A stretch of DNA of 64,000 nucleotides, taken from NCBI RefSeq assembly GCF_900188345.1, contig NZ_FZOD01000019.1, positions 62,001 to 126,000 on the forward strand. The letters are read 5' to 3'. This stretch comes from Streptosporangium subroseum (lineage in GTDB: Bacteria; Actinomycetota; Actinomycetes; Streptosporangiales; Streptosporangiaceae). Numbering within the stretch: the stretch's first letter is position 1; every line of letters begins with the position of its first letter. Both the position numbers and the translations under genes were made by a program. Under the pieces are notes generated by a model, which saw only the letters and a list, made by a program, of their open reading frames with translations, made no database searches and had not been told where the DNA came from. Shown in pieces: positions 43,339 through 52,236 of the stretch.

Positions 43339-43566
43339 TCAGTCGGACTTGCCGTTGGCCGGGTGTTCGACCAGGGCGAGGACCCTGCTGGACATGAACC
43401 TGGCGGTGCGCACGGCCGTACCGCTCCGGGTGACCTCGCTCACCTCCACCACACCACCGCGAAGGTTGGTCACCTCAACCCGGCGGCCCGCTTTGGTGGC
43501 GGCGACTTCGTAGGTGCGTGAGCTGTCCCCTGCGTCAATGACAATCTCTACCTTGTCACCCTTCAT
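43339..43566 (-). CDS. Small conserved hypothetical protein
   Basis: 75 residues, likely all beta: MKGDKVEIVIDAGDSSRTYE, EVTNLRGGVVEVSEVTRSG. No signal or membrane segment. A TATATA box ends six bases before the ATG, so the message may be leaderless. Function unknown. Confidence 0.6.
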   Translation of the reverse strand: MKGDKVEIVIDAGDSSRTYEVAATKAGRRVEVTNLRGGVVEVSEVTRSGTAVRTARFMSSRVLALVEHPANGKSD

Positions 43567-43596
43567 ATGTGCTATATACCCAAAAACGTTGCAGAT

Positions 43597-44352
43597 TTAT
43601 CCGTACACCAGTTTGATTATCGCGGCGATGCCGACGCAGACGATGAACCCGCGCAACACGGGGGCGGGAAGTTTCCGGCCGACCTTCGCGCCGAGGAACC
43701 CGCCGATCGTGGAGCCGAGCGCGACCATCAGGATCGCCAGCCAGTCCACCTCCGCGACCATGATGAACAGCACCGCGGCGGCCGCGTTGACCACCAGCGA
43801 GAGCACGTTCTTGGCGGCGTTGATCCGCTGCAGGCCGTCGTCGAGGAAACTGCCCAGCAACCCGATGAACAGCACGCCCTGGGCCGCGCCGAAGTAACCG
43901 CCGTAGATTCCGGCCCCGAAGACACCGAGCCAGAGCCAGGGGCCTCCATCTGGGCGGGGATGCTCCCGCCGGGCGCGCAGCCACCTGTTGAGCCTCGGCT
44001 GCACCACGACCAGCACGCACGCCACGCCGATCAGAACGGGAACGACAACGTTGAAGGCCCCCGGCGGAAGGTAGAGCAGGAGCATCCCGCCGATCAGCGA
44101 GCTGATGAGCGCGGCGACTCCCAGCCGGAGCAGCCGGTCGCGCTGCCCCTTCAGCTCCGCGCGGTAACCGATCGCACCGGTCAGTGATCCGGGAACCAGA
44201 CCGATGGTGTTGCAGACGTTGGCGACGACCGGCGGGAACCCCAACGCCAGCATCGTCGGGAACGTGATCAGCGACCCCGAGCCGACGACGGCGTTGATAC
44301 CCCCTGCCCAGATTCCGGCAGCAAAGAGCGCAACGGCCCCCAACGGCGTCAT
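43597..44352 (-). CDS. TauE/SafE-family anion exporter
   Basis: 251 residues, eight hydrophobic segments. GAVALFAAGIWAGGINAVVG (N-terminal repeat, GGxNxxxG motif) and the second-half repeat IYGGYFGAAQGVLFIGLLGS identify the DUF81/TauE family, which moves sulphite, sulphonates or other anions out. GAGGGGGG before the ATG. No sulphur-metabolism gene adjoins it; substrate unknown. Confidence 0.88.
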   Translation of the reverse strand: MTPLGAVALFAAGIWAGGINAVVGSGSLITFPTMLALGFPPVVANVCNTIGLVPGSLTGAIGYRAELKGQRDRLLRLGVAALISSLIGGMLLLYLPPGAFNVVVPVLIGVACVLVVVQPRLNRWLRARREHPRPDGGPWLWLGVFGAGIYGGYFGAAQGVLFIGLLGSFLDDGLQRINAAKNVLSLVVNAAAAVLFIMVAEVDWLAILMVALGSTIGGFLGAKVGRKLPAPVLRGFIVCVGIAAIIKLVYG

Positions 44353-44433
44353 GACGCCCCCCTCAACTTGTCCGGCTCGCGCCCGTGAACGGTGCACGGC
44401 ACTCCCCGGATGCTAGGAGGAGGACCCGCCCCG

Positions 44434-45348
44434 TCAGGCGGCGGGGGTGTCCTTACCGGCGAGCAGGCTCTCCAGGCTCTCGATCACCCTGCCCATATCC
44501 GACGGCATGATCCACACTTTGTTGGCGTCACCCTTGGCGATTTCGGGGAGCGTCCGCAGATACTGGTAGGCGAGAAACTCCCGGTCCGGCTTGCCCTCGT
44601 GGATCGCACGGCAGAGCATGCCGATCGCCTCGGCCTCACCCTTCGCGCGCACCGCCCTGGCCTCGGCGTCGGCCTGGGCCCTGAGCACCAGGGCCTCGGC
44701 CTCACCACGGGCTCTGAGCACCGCGGCGTGTTTCTGACCTTCCGCGACGAGAATGGCCGCCTGCTTCTGCCCCTCGGCCGAGAGCACCGCCGCCCGCTTG
44801 TCCCGGTCGGCGCGCATCTGCTTCTCCATCGACTCCTGGATCGAGACGGGAACGTCGACCGCCTTGAGCTCGATGCGGTTGACCCTGACGCCCCACTTGC
44901 CGGTGGCGTGGTCCATCGCCCCGCGTAACTCGCTGTTGATCTCCTCGCGAGAGGTCAGCGTGCGCTCGAGATCCATGCCGCCGACCGCGTTGCGCAGCGT
45001 GGTCACGGTGAGCTGTTCGACGGCGATCAGGAGGTTGGCGATCTCGTAGGTCGCCGCCCTGGGATCGACGACCTGGAAATAGATGACCGCGTCAATGGAG
45101 ATGACGAGATTATCCGAGGTGCTCACCGGCTGCGGCGGGAAGGAGACGACCTGCTCGCGCAGATCGATCGTCTTCTTCATCCGGTCGATGAATGGAACCA
45201 CCAGGTTCAGCCCGGGTCTGAGCGCCCGATGATAACGGCCGAATCGCTCCACAATCCCCGCATTGGCCTGCGGAACAATGCGGACTGCCCTAAAAAGGGC
45301 GAGCACTGCTATTACCGTGACGACGAGTGCAGCGACCAGCGATTCCAT
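44434..45348 (-). CDS. SPFH/Band-7 (stomatin/prohibitin-like) membrane protein
   Basis: 304 residues. One N-terminal membrane segment (LVAALVVTVIAVLALFRAV), the SPFH domain (about 25-200, RFGRYHRALRPGLNLVVPFI, VDLREQVVSFPPQPVSTSD-like), then an alanine-glutamate coiled coil (residues 195-260). Organises membrane microdomains and membrane proteases. It is transcribed toward the TauE gene with an 80-base gap. Confidence 0.93.
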   Translation of the reverse strand: MESLVAALVVTVIAVLALFRAVRIVPQANAGIVERFGRYHRALRPGLNLVVPFIDRMKKTIDLREQVVSFPPQPVSTSDNLVISIDAVIYFQVVDPRAATYEIANLLIAVEQLTVTTLRNAVGGMDLERTLTSREEINSELRGAMDHATGKWGVRVNRIELKAVDVPVSIQESMEKQMRADRDKRAAVLSAEGQKQAAILVAEGQKHAAVLRARGEAEALVLRAQADAEARAVRAKGEAEAIGMLCRAIHEGKPDREFLAYQYLRTLPEIAKGDANKVWIMPSDMGRVIESLESLLAGKDTPAA

Positions 45349-45542
45349 GAGCCACTCCGGACGGTCGAGTCACCTGGGTCTCTCGTCCCGGAAGGATATT
45401 TTATTTTTTCTTTATCGGCCTTCGAACCCCACATAATGGTCTCGAAAAAGGCGCCTGAAGCTCGGGAAAGACCCTATAAATCCGGGAAAATCCCAGAGTT
45501 CAGAGAAAGCCCCGGAACTCCGAGAAAATCCCGGCTAAAACC

Positions 45543-46337
45543 TCAGAAGTGGTGCGCCCGTGCGTACCATCGGCCGTCGAGCCCGCGCTCCAGGGTGAGC
45601 GGGACGCTGAAGGTCCGCGACAGATTCTCGGCGGTCATCACCTGGTCGATCGGGCCCTGGGCGACCACCGATCCGTGCCGGAGCAGCAGTGCGTGGGTGA
45701 AGCCGCTGGGCACCTCCTCCACGTGATGGGTGACCAGCACCATCGTCGGCGCCTTCGGATCGTTCGCGAACATCGCCAGGCGGCGGACCAGATCCTCCCG
45801 TCCGCCGACGTCCAGCCCGGCGGCGGGCTCGTCCAGCAGCAGCAGCTCGGGGTCCGGCATCAGCGCGCGGGCGATCAGAACCCGCTTGCGCTCACCCTCC
45901 GACAGCGTGTTGAACCGGCGCCGGATCAGATGAGCACAGCCGAGCTGGTCGATGAGCTCGACGGCGCGCGTGACGTCGTTGGAGTCGTACTCCTCCGTCC
46001 AGCGGCCGAGAATCGCGTAGGAGGCCGTGAGCACCAGGTCGATGACCTTCTCCTCCGGCGGCACCTTCTCGACCAGCGCCGCACTCGCGAGCCCGATGCG
46101 GGGCCGCAACTCGAACACGTCACTCTGGCCGAGCCGCTCGCCCAAGATCTCGACGATGCCCTCGGTGGGGAACAGCATCGCCCCGACCACCTGCAACAAC
46201 GTCGTCTTGCCCGCGCCGTTGGGGCCGATGACGACCCACCGCTCGTCCTCATGAACGGTCCAGTCGATGTCCCGCAGCAGGGCCGCCCCGTCCCTGCGGA
46301 CGGTGACGTCCTGTAGCCGAAGCACCTGACCGCCCAT
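45543..46337 (-). CDS. ABC transporter ATP-binding protein
   Basis: 264 residues. Walker A GPNGAGKTTLLQV, signature NTLSEGERKRVLIARAL, Walker B LLLLDEPAAGLDV, switch His in LVTHHVEEVP. No permease lies next to it; this lone ATPase resembles YlmA-like proteins. The ATG has GAGGAGG upstream. The open frame before the start is not family-like. Confidence 0.9.
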   Translation of the reverse strand: MGGQVLRLQDVTVRRDGAALLRDIDWTVHEDERWVVIGPNGAGKTTLLQVVGAMLFPTEGIVEILGERLGQSDVFELRPRIGLASAALVEKVPPEEKVIDLVLTASYAILGRWTEEYDSNDVTRAVELIDQLGCAHLIRRRFNTLSEGERKRVLIARALMPDPELLLLDEPAAGLDVGGREDLVRRLAMFANDPKAPTMVLVTHHVEEVPSGFTHALLLRHGSVVAQGPIDQVMTAENLSRTFSVPLTLERGLDGRWYARAHHF

Positions 46338-46405
46338 CCCTTTACGCCTCCTCGTGAATCGCCTGGAACAAAACCTATTGCAGGACAAGCGCATATCGTG
46401 GATCG

Positions 46406-47125
46406 GTGCATCCTGATTCACCGATCTCGGCCACCCTGGTCTGCTGGGGCAACGCCTGGCTCGCGGGGCAGGTCGGCCTCGACGAAGCCGCCGACCGCGT
46501 GGAGCGGCAGGCAGGCCCCCAACTCGTCGCCGGAGACACCGGCGACCTCCCCCTCCGCGGATTCCTCGCCGACCTGCGGATCGAGGGCATGAAGTCGCTG
46601 CGGCTGGCCCTCCCCATCGCGGGCGACCCACTCGGACTCACCGGACCACCCCCCTTCAACTCCGCGGCCATAGAGGCGGGACAGGCTGCGATAGCCGTGC
46701 TTCCCGGCAGGTGCCTCGGCCTCATCCCCATGAGAGACCGCCGCGGGTCATCGTACGCCGGGGTGCGCTGGAGCGTGCTGGGGGCTGGCACCACCACCCC
46801 CGACCTGCCCTCGCTGGCCGAGGCCGAGCACGGGCTGACCCTCGCGATGCGCGAGGCCACCGACGCCCTGCTCGGTGTGGAGGGCCCGGCTCAGGGCCAC
46901 CGCCGCGTGAAAATCGTCAGCGACGGCCTGGCCCCCGGCTACCCGGCCCGAGCCCACCGGGTCGCCGCTCTCGCCGCCCGGCTCGACGCGGTGCTGCGCG
47001 TCGCCGACGACCGGGGGCTCACCTCGGGTCAGATCACCGCCCGGGACCACGCCCTGCGCGACCTCGACCGCGCGGTACGGCGTGCGCGGGTGGCCGCCCA
47101 TCACGCGATCACCGAGTTCGTCTAG
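46406..47125 (+). CDS. Conserved hypothetical protein
   Basis: 239 residues, soluble, no motif recognised. Characteristic runs are ISATLVCWGNAWLAGQVGLD, MKSLRLALPIAGDPLGLTGP and AQGHRRVKIVSDGLAPGYPA. GTG start with TATCGT ending 6 bases upstream (leaderless pattern). Divergent from the ABC ATPase. Function unknown. Confidence 0.75.
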   Translation: MHPDSPISATLVCWGNAWLAGQVGLDEAADRVERQAGPQLVAGDTGDLPLRGFLADLRIEGMKSLRLALPIAGDPLGLTGPPPFNSAAIEAGQAAIAVLPGRCLGLIPMRDRRGSSYAGVRWSVLGAGTTTPDLPSLAEAEHGLTLAMREATDALLGVEGPAQGHRRVKIVSDGLAPGYPARAHRVAALAARLDAVLRVADDRGLTSGQITARDHALRDLDRAVRRARVAAHHAITEFV

Positions 47126-47180
47126 CGGGGTGTCTCCGAGCCCGGCCGGGCTGTTCCAAGAACGGGCGCCGCTCTCAGGC

Positions 47181-47345
47181 GTGGGAGACACGGTCAGCTC
47201 GCCGGTGGAGCGGCGGACATGACCATCGCCCGACCGAACGTGGAAAACCCGGTTAACTCGCCGGCGGAGCGGCGGACGTGACCGTTGCCCGGACGGGCGC
47301 CGCTCCCGGGTGGAGGGGCCGTGGGAAACCCGGTCAACCGCCGGG
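47181..47345. repeat. Three imperfect copies of a ~25 bp core running into a response regulator
   Basis: Core GTGGGAAACCCGGTCAACTCGCCGG-like at 47181, 47240 and 47321. The first two share ~46 bases (through GGAGCGGCGGACRTGACC). The third contains the stop codon of the leftward response regulator. ACGGGCGCCGCTC is also duplicated (47162, 47293). Confidence 0.7.
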
Positions 47346-47990
47346 CCGGTCCAGGCCGTGCCTCACGGCGTAGAGGGCGGCCTGGGTCCTGTCCTGGACC
47401 CCCAGTTTCATCAGCACGTTGGAGACGTGGGTCTTCACCGTCTTCTCCGCCACGGTGAGCTCCCTGGCGATCTCGCGGTTGGAGCGGCCCGAGGCGATCA
47501 GCGTGAGCACCTCGCGCTCCCGGTCGGTCAGCGACGTCACGTGCCCGGACACCGGAGCGGTAGAGCCCGACGGCCCGGGCAACCCCGACAGCATCGCCTC
47601 GGCGGCCTCGGGAGCCAGCAGGATCTGGCCTCCGTGGACCGCGCGGATGGCCTGGACGAGCGCGGCGGGCTCGACGTCCTTGTAGAGGAAGCCGGCCGCC
47701 CCGGCCCGCATCGCCGGGGCCACGTCCTCCCTGTCGCTCACCGAGGTCAGCACCAGCACCCTTGGGAACGGCCCTCCCTCCCCCAGCCTGAGCAGCGTGC
47801 CGAGACCGTCGAGGACCGGCATCTTCAGGTCGAGCAGCAGCACGTCCGGGACGAGGGACTCCACCAGGGCGACCGCCTCCGCGCCGTCCGCGGCCTCTCC
47901 CACCACGTCGAGGTCGTCCTGAAGGTCCAGGAAGGTGCGCAGTCCCTGCCGGACGACCGGGTGGTCGTCAGCGATCAGCACACGGATCAC
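47334..47990 (-). CDS. NarL/LuxR-family response regulator
   Basis: 218 residues. Receiver domain VIRVLIADDHPVVRQGL with phospho-Asp in VLLLDLKMP; DNA-binding LuxR helix TDREREVLTLIASGRSNREI and EKTVKTHVSNVLMKLGVQDR. The GTG forms GTGA with the kinase stop, a 4-base overlap typical of coupled pairs. With the upstream kinase it makes a complete two-component system; a LuxR effector with GAF sensor resembles DevR-type regulators. Confidence 0.93.
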   Translation of the reverse strand: MIRVLIADDHPVVRQGLRTFLDLQDDLDVVGEAADGAEAVALVESLVPDVLLLDLKMPVLDGLGTLLRLGEGGPFPRVLVLTSVSDREDVAPAMRAGAAGFLYKDVEPAALVQAIRAVHGGQILLAPEAAEAMLSGLPGPSGSTAPVSGHVTSLTDREREVLTLIASGRSNREIARELTVAEKTVKTHVSNVLMKLGVQDRTQAALYAVRHGLDRPGG

Positions 47991-49117
47991 ACGGGGCACG
48001 CGGGCACCTCCATCCTGACCAGTGTCCCGTGGCCGGGCTCCGATCTCACCCGTACGACCCCGCCCAGGGCCTGAGCCCTGTCTCCCATCGACGCGATGCC
48101 CAGCCCCCGCCCCGCGGCGACGTCCACGTCGAATCCCGCCCCGTCGTCGCGTATCTCCAGGACCACGCGCCCGTCCTCACAGCCCAGCCGTACGCTGACG
48201 ACGCCCGCCGCCGAGTGCCGGGAGGCGTTGTGCAGCGCCTCCTGGGCCACCCGGAGGACGGCCATCTCGGTCATCGGCGCGAGCGCGCACACCGGGGTCT
48301 CCTCGAAGGTGAACGAGGCCGGGTGAAGCCGGTCCAGCAGGTGCACGTGCTTGCGGAGCGTCTCGGCCAGGCCGTGCCGGTCGAGCTCGGCCGGGCGAAG
48401 CTCGACGATCACCGCGCGGAGCTCGGCCAGGGCCTCCCCTGCCAGCCGTTCGACCCGATCGAGCTCCCGCAGCGCCCGGTCGGGGTCGCGAACCACCAGC
48501 GAGGCCGCGGCCTGGGCGGTGAGCCGGAGCGAGAACAGCTTCTGGGTCACCGCGTCGTGCAGCTCCCCGGCCATCCGGGTGCGCTCCTCCGCCAGCGTCA
48601 GTTCCCGGCCGCGCTCGTAGAGGCGGGCGTTGGTGAGCGCGATCGCGGCGTGCGCGGCGAACATGGTGAGCAGTCCCTGGTCGGCCTCGGTGAACCCCCC
48701 GGGGCTCCGCTTGTTGGACAGGAAGATGATCCCGAGCACCTGATCGCCGTCGAGAACCGGCACCCCGAGGAAGTCCTTGAGAACCGGATGGGCGCGCGGC
48801 CAGTATTCGAACCGGGGATCCCTGCGGATGTCGGGCAGCCGGACCGGTTCGCCCTCACGCAGCATCGCGCCCAGCATGCCGTGCTGGCGGGGCGTGGGCC
48901 CGATGGCGTCCCACTGCTCGTCGGAGATGCCGTCGGCGACGAACTCGGCGAACGCCCCCTGGTCGTCGGGCACGCCGAGCGCGGCGTAGCGGGCGTCCAG
49001 CAGCTGCCTGGCGGACCGCACGATGACCTGGAGCACCTCCCTGACCGAGAGGTGCCTGGTCACGGCGAGCACCGCGGAACTCACCGCGTGCAGCACCGCG
49101 TCCCGGTCTTCGTTCAT
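47987..49117 (-). CDS. GAF-domain sensor histidine kinase
   Basis: 376 residues, no membrane segment, so cytoplasmic. GAF domain about 25-165 (FLGVPVLDGDQVLGIIFLSN), HisKA_3 helix LTLAEERTRMAGELHDAVTQKL, HATPase_c with EMAVLRVAQEALHNASRHS and DDGAGFDVD. DevS-like architecture with a single GAF. TAGAGT ends six bases before the ATG, suggesting a leaderless message. Whether the GAF binds haem is not visible from motif. Confidence 0.92.
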   Translation of the reverse strand: MNEDRDAVLHAVSSAVLAVTRHLSVREVLQVIVRSARQLLDARYAALGVPDDQGAFAEFVADGISDEQWDAIGPTPRQHGMLGAMLREGEPVRLPDIRRDPRFEYWPRAHPVLKDFLGVPVLDGDQVLGIIFLSNKRSPGGFTEADQGLLTMFAAHAAIALTNARLYERGRELTLAEERTRMAGELHDAVTQKLFSLRLTAQAAASLVVRDPDRALRELDRVERLAGEALAELRAVIVELRPAELDRHGLAETLRKHVHLLDRLHPASFTFEETPVCALAPMTEMAVLRVAQEALHNASRHSAAGVVSVRLGCEDGRVVLEIRDDGAGFDVDVAAGRGLGIASMGDRAQALGGVVRVRSEPGHGTLVRMEVPACPV

Positions 49118-49240
49118 GAAAAAACTCTAGGCCCCCGTGCTCGCGACCGCGCTCGGCCGTCGGTCCTAGGTCCATCAGCGCAGGGCCGGCCCGGTCCTGC
49201 GCCCGATGTGCGGGAGGCATGCGGTTCATACCGTCGGGAC

Positions 49241-49921
49241 ATGACCCGTCAAGACACGACGAAGACCGCACTCATCACCGGCGCCTCCCGTGGCCTCGGC
49301 CTCGCGCTCGCTCGTTCCCTGGCCGCCGACGGCTGGCGGCTCATCCTCACCGCACGGGGCGCGGACGCCCTGAAACCCGTCGCGGACGAGCTCGGCGCCC
49401 TCGCCGTCGCCGGAGACGTCGCCGACCCGGGCCACCGGGACCGGCTGGCGCATGCCGTACACGATCAGGGTGGGCTGGACCTGCTCGTCAACAACGCGTC
49501 CGGGTTGGGCGCGGTCCCGCTGCCGCCCCTGGCCGGCTATCCGATCGACGCCCTCGAAGATCTGTTCAGATCCAATGTGCTGGCTCCGCTGGCACTGATC
49601 CAGCTGACCCTGCGTGGGCTCAGGGAACGGCGCGGGGCAATCGTCAACATCTCCTCCGACGCCGCCGTGGAGGCCTACGAGGGCTGGGGCGGGTACGGCG
49701 CGACCAAGGCCGCCCTGGAGCGGCTCTCCGGCGTGCTGGCCGCCGAGGAGCCCGATGTCCTGGTCTGGTGGGTGGATCCGGGCGAGATGAACACGGCCAT
49801 GCTCGCCGACGCGGTCGGCGCCGAGGAGGCCGCGGCGGCCGCGGGCCCGGAGTCGGTCGTCCCCACCCTGCGGCGGCTGATCGCGGAGCGCCCGGCCAGC
49901 GGGCGGGTGAGGCACGAATGA
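49241..49921 (+). CDS. Short-chain dehydrogenase/reductase
   Basis: 226 residues. TGASRGLGLALARSL (NAD(P) turn), NNASG, NISSDAAVEAYEGWGGYGATK with catalytic Ser, Tyr and Lys (YGATK). Classical SDR; substrate unknown. TACCGT ends six bases before the ATG (leaderless pattern). The QueA-family gene follows after 73 bases. Confidence 0.9.
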   Translation: MTRQDTTKTALITGASRGLGLALARSLAADGWRLILTARGADALKPVADELGALAVAGDVADPGHRDRLAHAVHDQGGLDLLVNNASGLGAVPLPPLAGYPIDALEDLFRSNVLAPLALIQLTLRGLRERRGAIVNISSDAAVEAYEGWGGYGATKAALERLSGVLAAEEPDVLVWWVDPGEMNTAMLADAVGAEEAAAAAGPESVVPTLRRLIAERPASGRVRHE

Positions 49922-49994
49922 GCGGCCGACGCGGCCAACGCGAACGGGCCGGCGATCCCGGCGGCACGCGGATCGGAACGGCGAAGGAGGAATC

Positions 49995-51218
49995 GTGAGC
50001 ACACCGACGACGGACGCCATGGCATCGGACTTCGTACTCCCGTACGACCTGGAGGCGCACGAGCCGCCCGAGGCCCGCGGGCTGGCCCGCGACGGAGTGC
50101 GGCTGCTGGTCTCGCGCGGTGGTGGCAGTGGTGCCGGGGAGGCGCGCAGAAGCACCGAAGGGGCCCGGGGGAAGGCCCGGGACGCCCGGGAGACCCGTGG
50201 ATGTCCCGAAGAGACCCGTACGGACACCCGGGATATCCATGGGAGCGGCGGTGACACCACAGGAGCGCGCGAGAGTACCGAAGACCCCCACGGGAAGGCC
50301 CGGGAGACCCGTGGGAGAGGCGGCGAGATCGGCCACCGCACGTTCGCCGACCTGCCCGGCCTGCTGGAACCCGGTGATCTGCTGGTCGTCAACAACTCCG
50401 CCACGCTCCCCGCCGCGGTCCGGCTCGATCGGCTCGCGGTGCACTTCTCGACCGAGCGAGAGGACGGAACCTGGCTGGTCGAGCTGCGCCGCCGGATGGA
50501 GACGGCCAGCGAGCCCTATCCGGGCGGCGCCGGAGGGGAGTGGCTGCCGCTGCCCGGCGGAGCCACCCTGCGGCTGCTGGAGCGGGAGACGCCGCGTCTG
50601 TGGCGGGCCAGGCTCGACCGCGAGGTTCCCGCCTACCTCCACCGGTACGGCGTGCCGATCCGCTACTCCTACGTGGACGAGGACTGGCCGCTGGCCGACT
50701 ACCAGACCGTGTTCGGGGTGCGTCCTGGAAGCGCGGAGATGCCCAGCGCGGGACGGCCGTTCACCACCGGCCTGGTGACCGAGTTGGTGTCACGCGGGAT
50801 CGGCATGGCGCCGATCACCCTGCACACGGGGGTGGCCTCGCCGGAGAAGAACGAGCCGCCCTATCCGGAATGGTTTGAAGTGCCCGAGACCACCGCCCGG
50901 CAGGTGGAACTCGCACACGAGTCGGGCAGCCGGGTGATCGCCGTGGGCACGACCGTGGTGCGGGCGCTGGAGACGGCCGCGCTGGCCACCGGCCGCGCGC
51001 GGGCCGCGCGCGGCTGGACCTCCCACATCGTGACGCCCTCCACCGGGGTGAGGGCGGTGAACGGCCTGATCACCGGCTTGCACGAGCCACGCTCCAGCCA
51101 CCTGCTGATGCTGTCGGCGATCGCCGGTGGCGAGCTGCTCTCCCGGTCCTATGCGGAGGCTCTCAGAGAGGGCTATCTCTGGCACGAGTTCGGAGACGTC
51201 CACCTGATCCTGAGCTAG
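49995..51218 (+). CDS. QueA-family (SAM:tRNA ribosyltransferase-isomerase-like) protein with repeat insertion
   Basis: 407 residues. The QueA fold is seen in SDFVLPYDLEAHEPPEARGL, HRTFADLPGLLEPGDLLVVN, RYGVPIRYSYVDEDWPLADY, FTTGLVTELVSRGIGMAPIT and VIAVGTTVVRALETA. Between RLLVSRGGG and EIGHRTF, where QueA has a short loop, about 69 residues of repeats (ARESTE / GKARETRG type) are inserted in frame. GAAGGAGG precedes the GTG. True QueA makes epoxyqueuosine; no other queuosine genes are nearby, so the substrate may differ. Confidence 0.85.
   Translation: MSTPTTDAMASDFVLPYDLEAHEPPEARGLARDGVRLLVSRGGGSGAGEARRSTEGARGKARDARETRGCPEETRTDTRDIHGSGGDTTGARESTEDPHGKARETRGRGGEIGHRTFADLPGLLEPGDLLVVNNSATLPAAVRLDRLAVHFSTEREDGTWLVELRRRMETASEPYPGGAGGEWLPLPGGATLRLLERETPRLWRARLDREVPAYLHRYGVPIRYSYVDEDWPLADYQTVFGVRPGSAEMPSAGRPFTTGLVTELVSRGIGMAPITLHTGVASPEKNEPPYPEWFEVPETTARQVELAHESGSRVIAVGTTVVRALETAALATGRARAARGWTSHIVTPSTGVRAVNGLITGLHEPRSSHLLMLSAIAGGELLSRSYAEALREGYLWHEFGDVHLILS
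50118..50324 (+). repeat. In-frame minisatellite inside the QueA-family gene
   Basis: Units such as GGGAAGGCCCGGGAGACCCG and GCGCGCAGAAGCACCGAAG/GCGCGCGAGAGTACCGAAG recur. Total length is a multiple of three, so the frame is kept. Confidence 0.8.
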
Positions 51219-51663
51219 CCGCGGGGAAACACCCGCCGATCACGGCAATCCACGAGAATCACCGAATCCGGGCCGGAGATAAGGGCGGTGCCCGCGCTAT
51301 GGCGAGTTCACCATGGCGTCGGCCCGCGTTCCATCGGACGTAACCAATACCCGGAACGCCCTTGGTCTCCGCGCGGGTGTGAACCCGAAGAGCCGGGAAC
51401 GAGAACCCGGATCCTCCGATAGTCCGTACATCTCTTTTTCGATGAATTTCCCGCAGACCCGAAGCGTCCGAGGCGGTCCGTATGAGGCGGGACGGCCGGC
51501 ACGGAACCCTCCAATACCCGATACGGCGCCGCTCCGAGCACCCAGCTCGAAATGGCGCAATAAAGATAATAAATTTACTTTTTATCGCTATATGTGATAA
51601 AACGCTGCGACTTGAACGGGGACGATCACAGCGTCCCCGTCCCCCCCAACTGGGAGACGTTTA
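51219..51663. other. 445 base gap with an AT-rich segment
   Basis: No gene. The last 110 bases include a strikingly AT-rich stretch (51558-51603) with TTTATCGC-TATAT-GTGATAAA, then the ribosome binding site of the secreted-protein gene. The left part is ordinary sequence; an open frame there on the minus strand does not look coding. Confidence 0.5.
51581..51601. promoter_or_regulatory. AT-rich inverted repeat, operator-like
   Basis: TTTATCGC-TATAT-GTGATAAA, 8-base arms with one mismatch, 63 bases before the secreted-protein start. A TTTACT box overlaps its left side, so it is well placed to control that gene. Confidence 0.5.
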
Positions 51664-52236
51664 ATGCGCCACCCGATCTCTAAGATCGCCGCTCTTGCCC
51701 TGGTCGCACCGCTCGCGGGCACGTTCCTGCTCGCCGGACCGGCCTCGGCCGCTCCCGCCAAGGCTCCCGCCGCGGCCGTCAAGAAGGCCGACGACCCGTT
51801 CTCCACCTTCGTCGTCCAGGCCGCGGCCTCCAAGACGGTCCGTCCCGGCAAAAAGATCACCTACACCATCAAGGCCACGAACTCCGGCCCGTACGTCTCC
51901 GACGGAGGCGCCTACTTCATCGTCGCCGTGCTCCCCAAGAGCGTCATCCTCAGCGGCAAGTGGACCTACCAGGGTCCCGCCAAGAGCGAGTGCGCCTCCG
52001 AGGAGCAGGTCCTGATCTGCGCCGTGGACAAGAACCTCAAGGTCAAGGAGTCCGTCTCCTTCAAGTTCGCGTTCAAGGTCGCGAAGACCGCCAAGGGCAC
52101 CCTGAAGTCCACCCTCGGCGTGCTGGCCTACGACGTGCCCACGGGCGCGGAGACCCTCAGCCGTGACGAGCTCGAGCGCCTCGGCGTCAAGAGCTGGCTC
52201 TTCGGCAAGAACCACAGCACGCGCGTCGCGCGCTAG
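51664..52236 (+). CDS. Secreted DUF11-like protein
   Basis: 190 residues. Signal peptide ending ASAA (about residue 31), then one beta-sandwich domain (SKTVRPGKKITYTIKATNSG, VAVLPKSVILSGKWTYQG, VKESVSFKFAFKV) of the DUF11/CARDB type. Cys100 and Cys110 may pair. GGGAGA before the ATG. Probably an extracellular or wall-associated protein; strongly expressed genes of this type have AT-rich promoters as seen here. Confidence 0.75.
   Translation: MRHPISKIAALALVAPLAGTFLLAGPASAAPAKAPAAAVKKADDPFSTFVVQAAASKTVRPGKKITYTIKATNSGPYVSDGGAYFIVAVLPKSVILSGKWTYQGPAKSECASEEQVLICAVDKNLKVKESVSFKFAFKVAKTAKGTLKSTLGVLAYDVPTGAETLSRDELERLGVKSWLFGKNHSTRVAR

Noticed and set aside
47310..49921. Long rightward frames opposite the two-component system
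   Set aside because: The real genes on the other strand show complete domains and a coupled overlap; the rightward frame is only real from 49241 (SDR).
51297..51560. 87-codon leftward frame in the gap after the QueA-family gene
   Set aside because: Composition and lack of any motif or ribosome binding site argue against coding.
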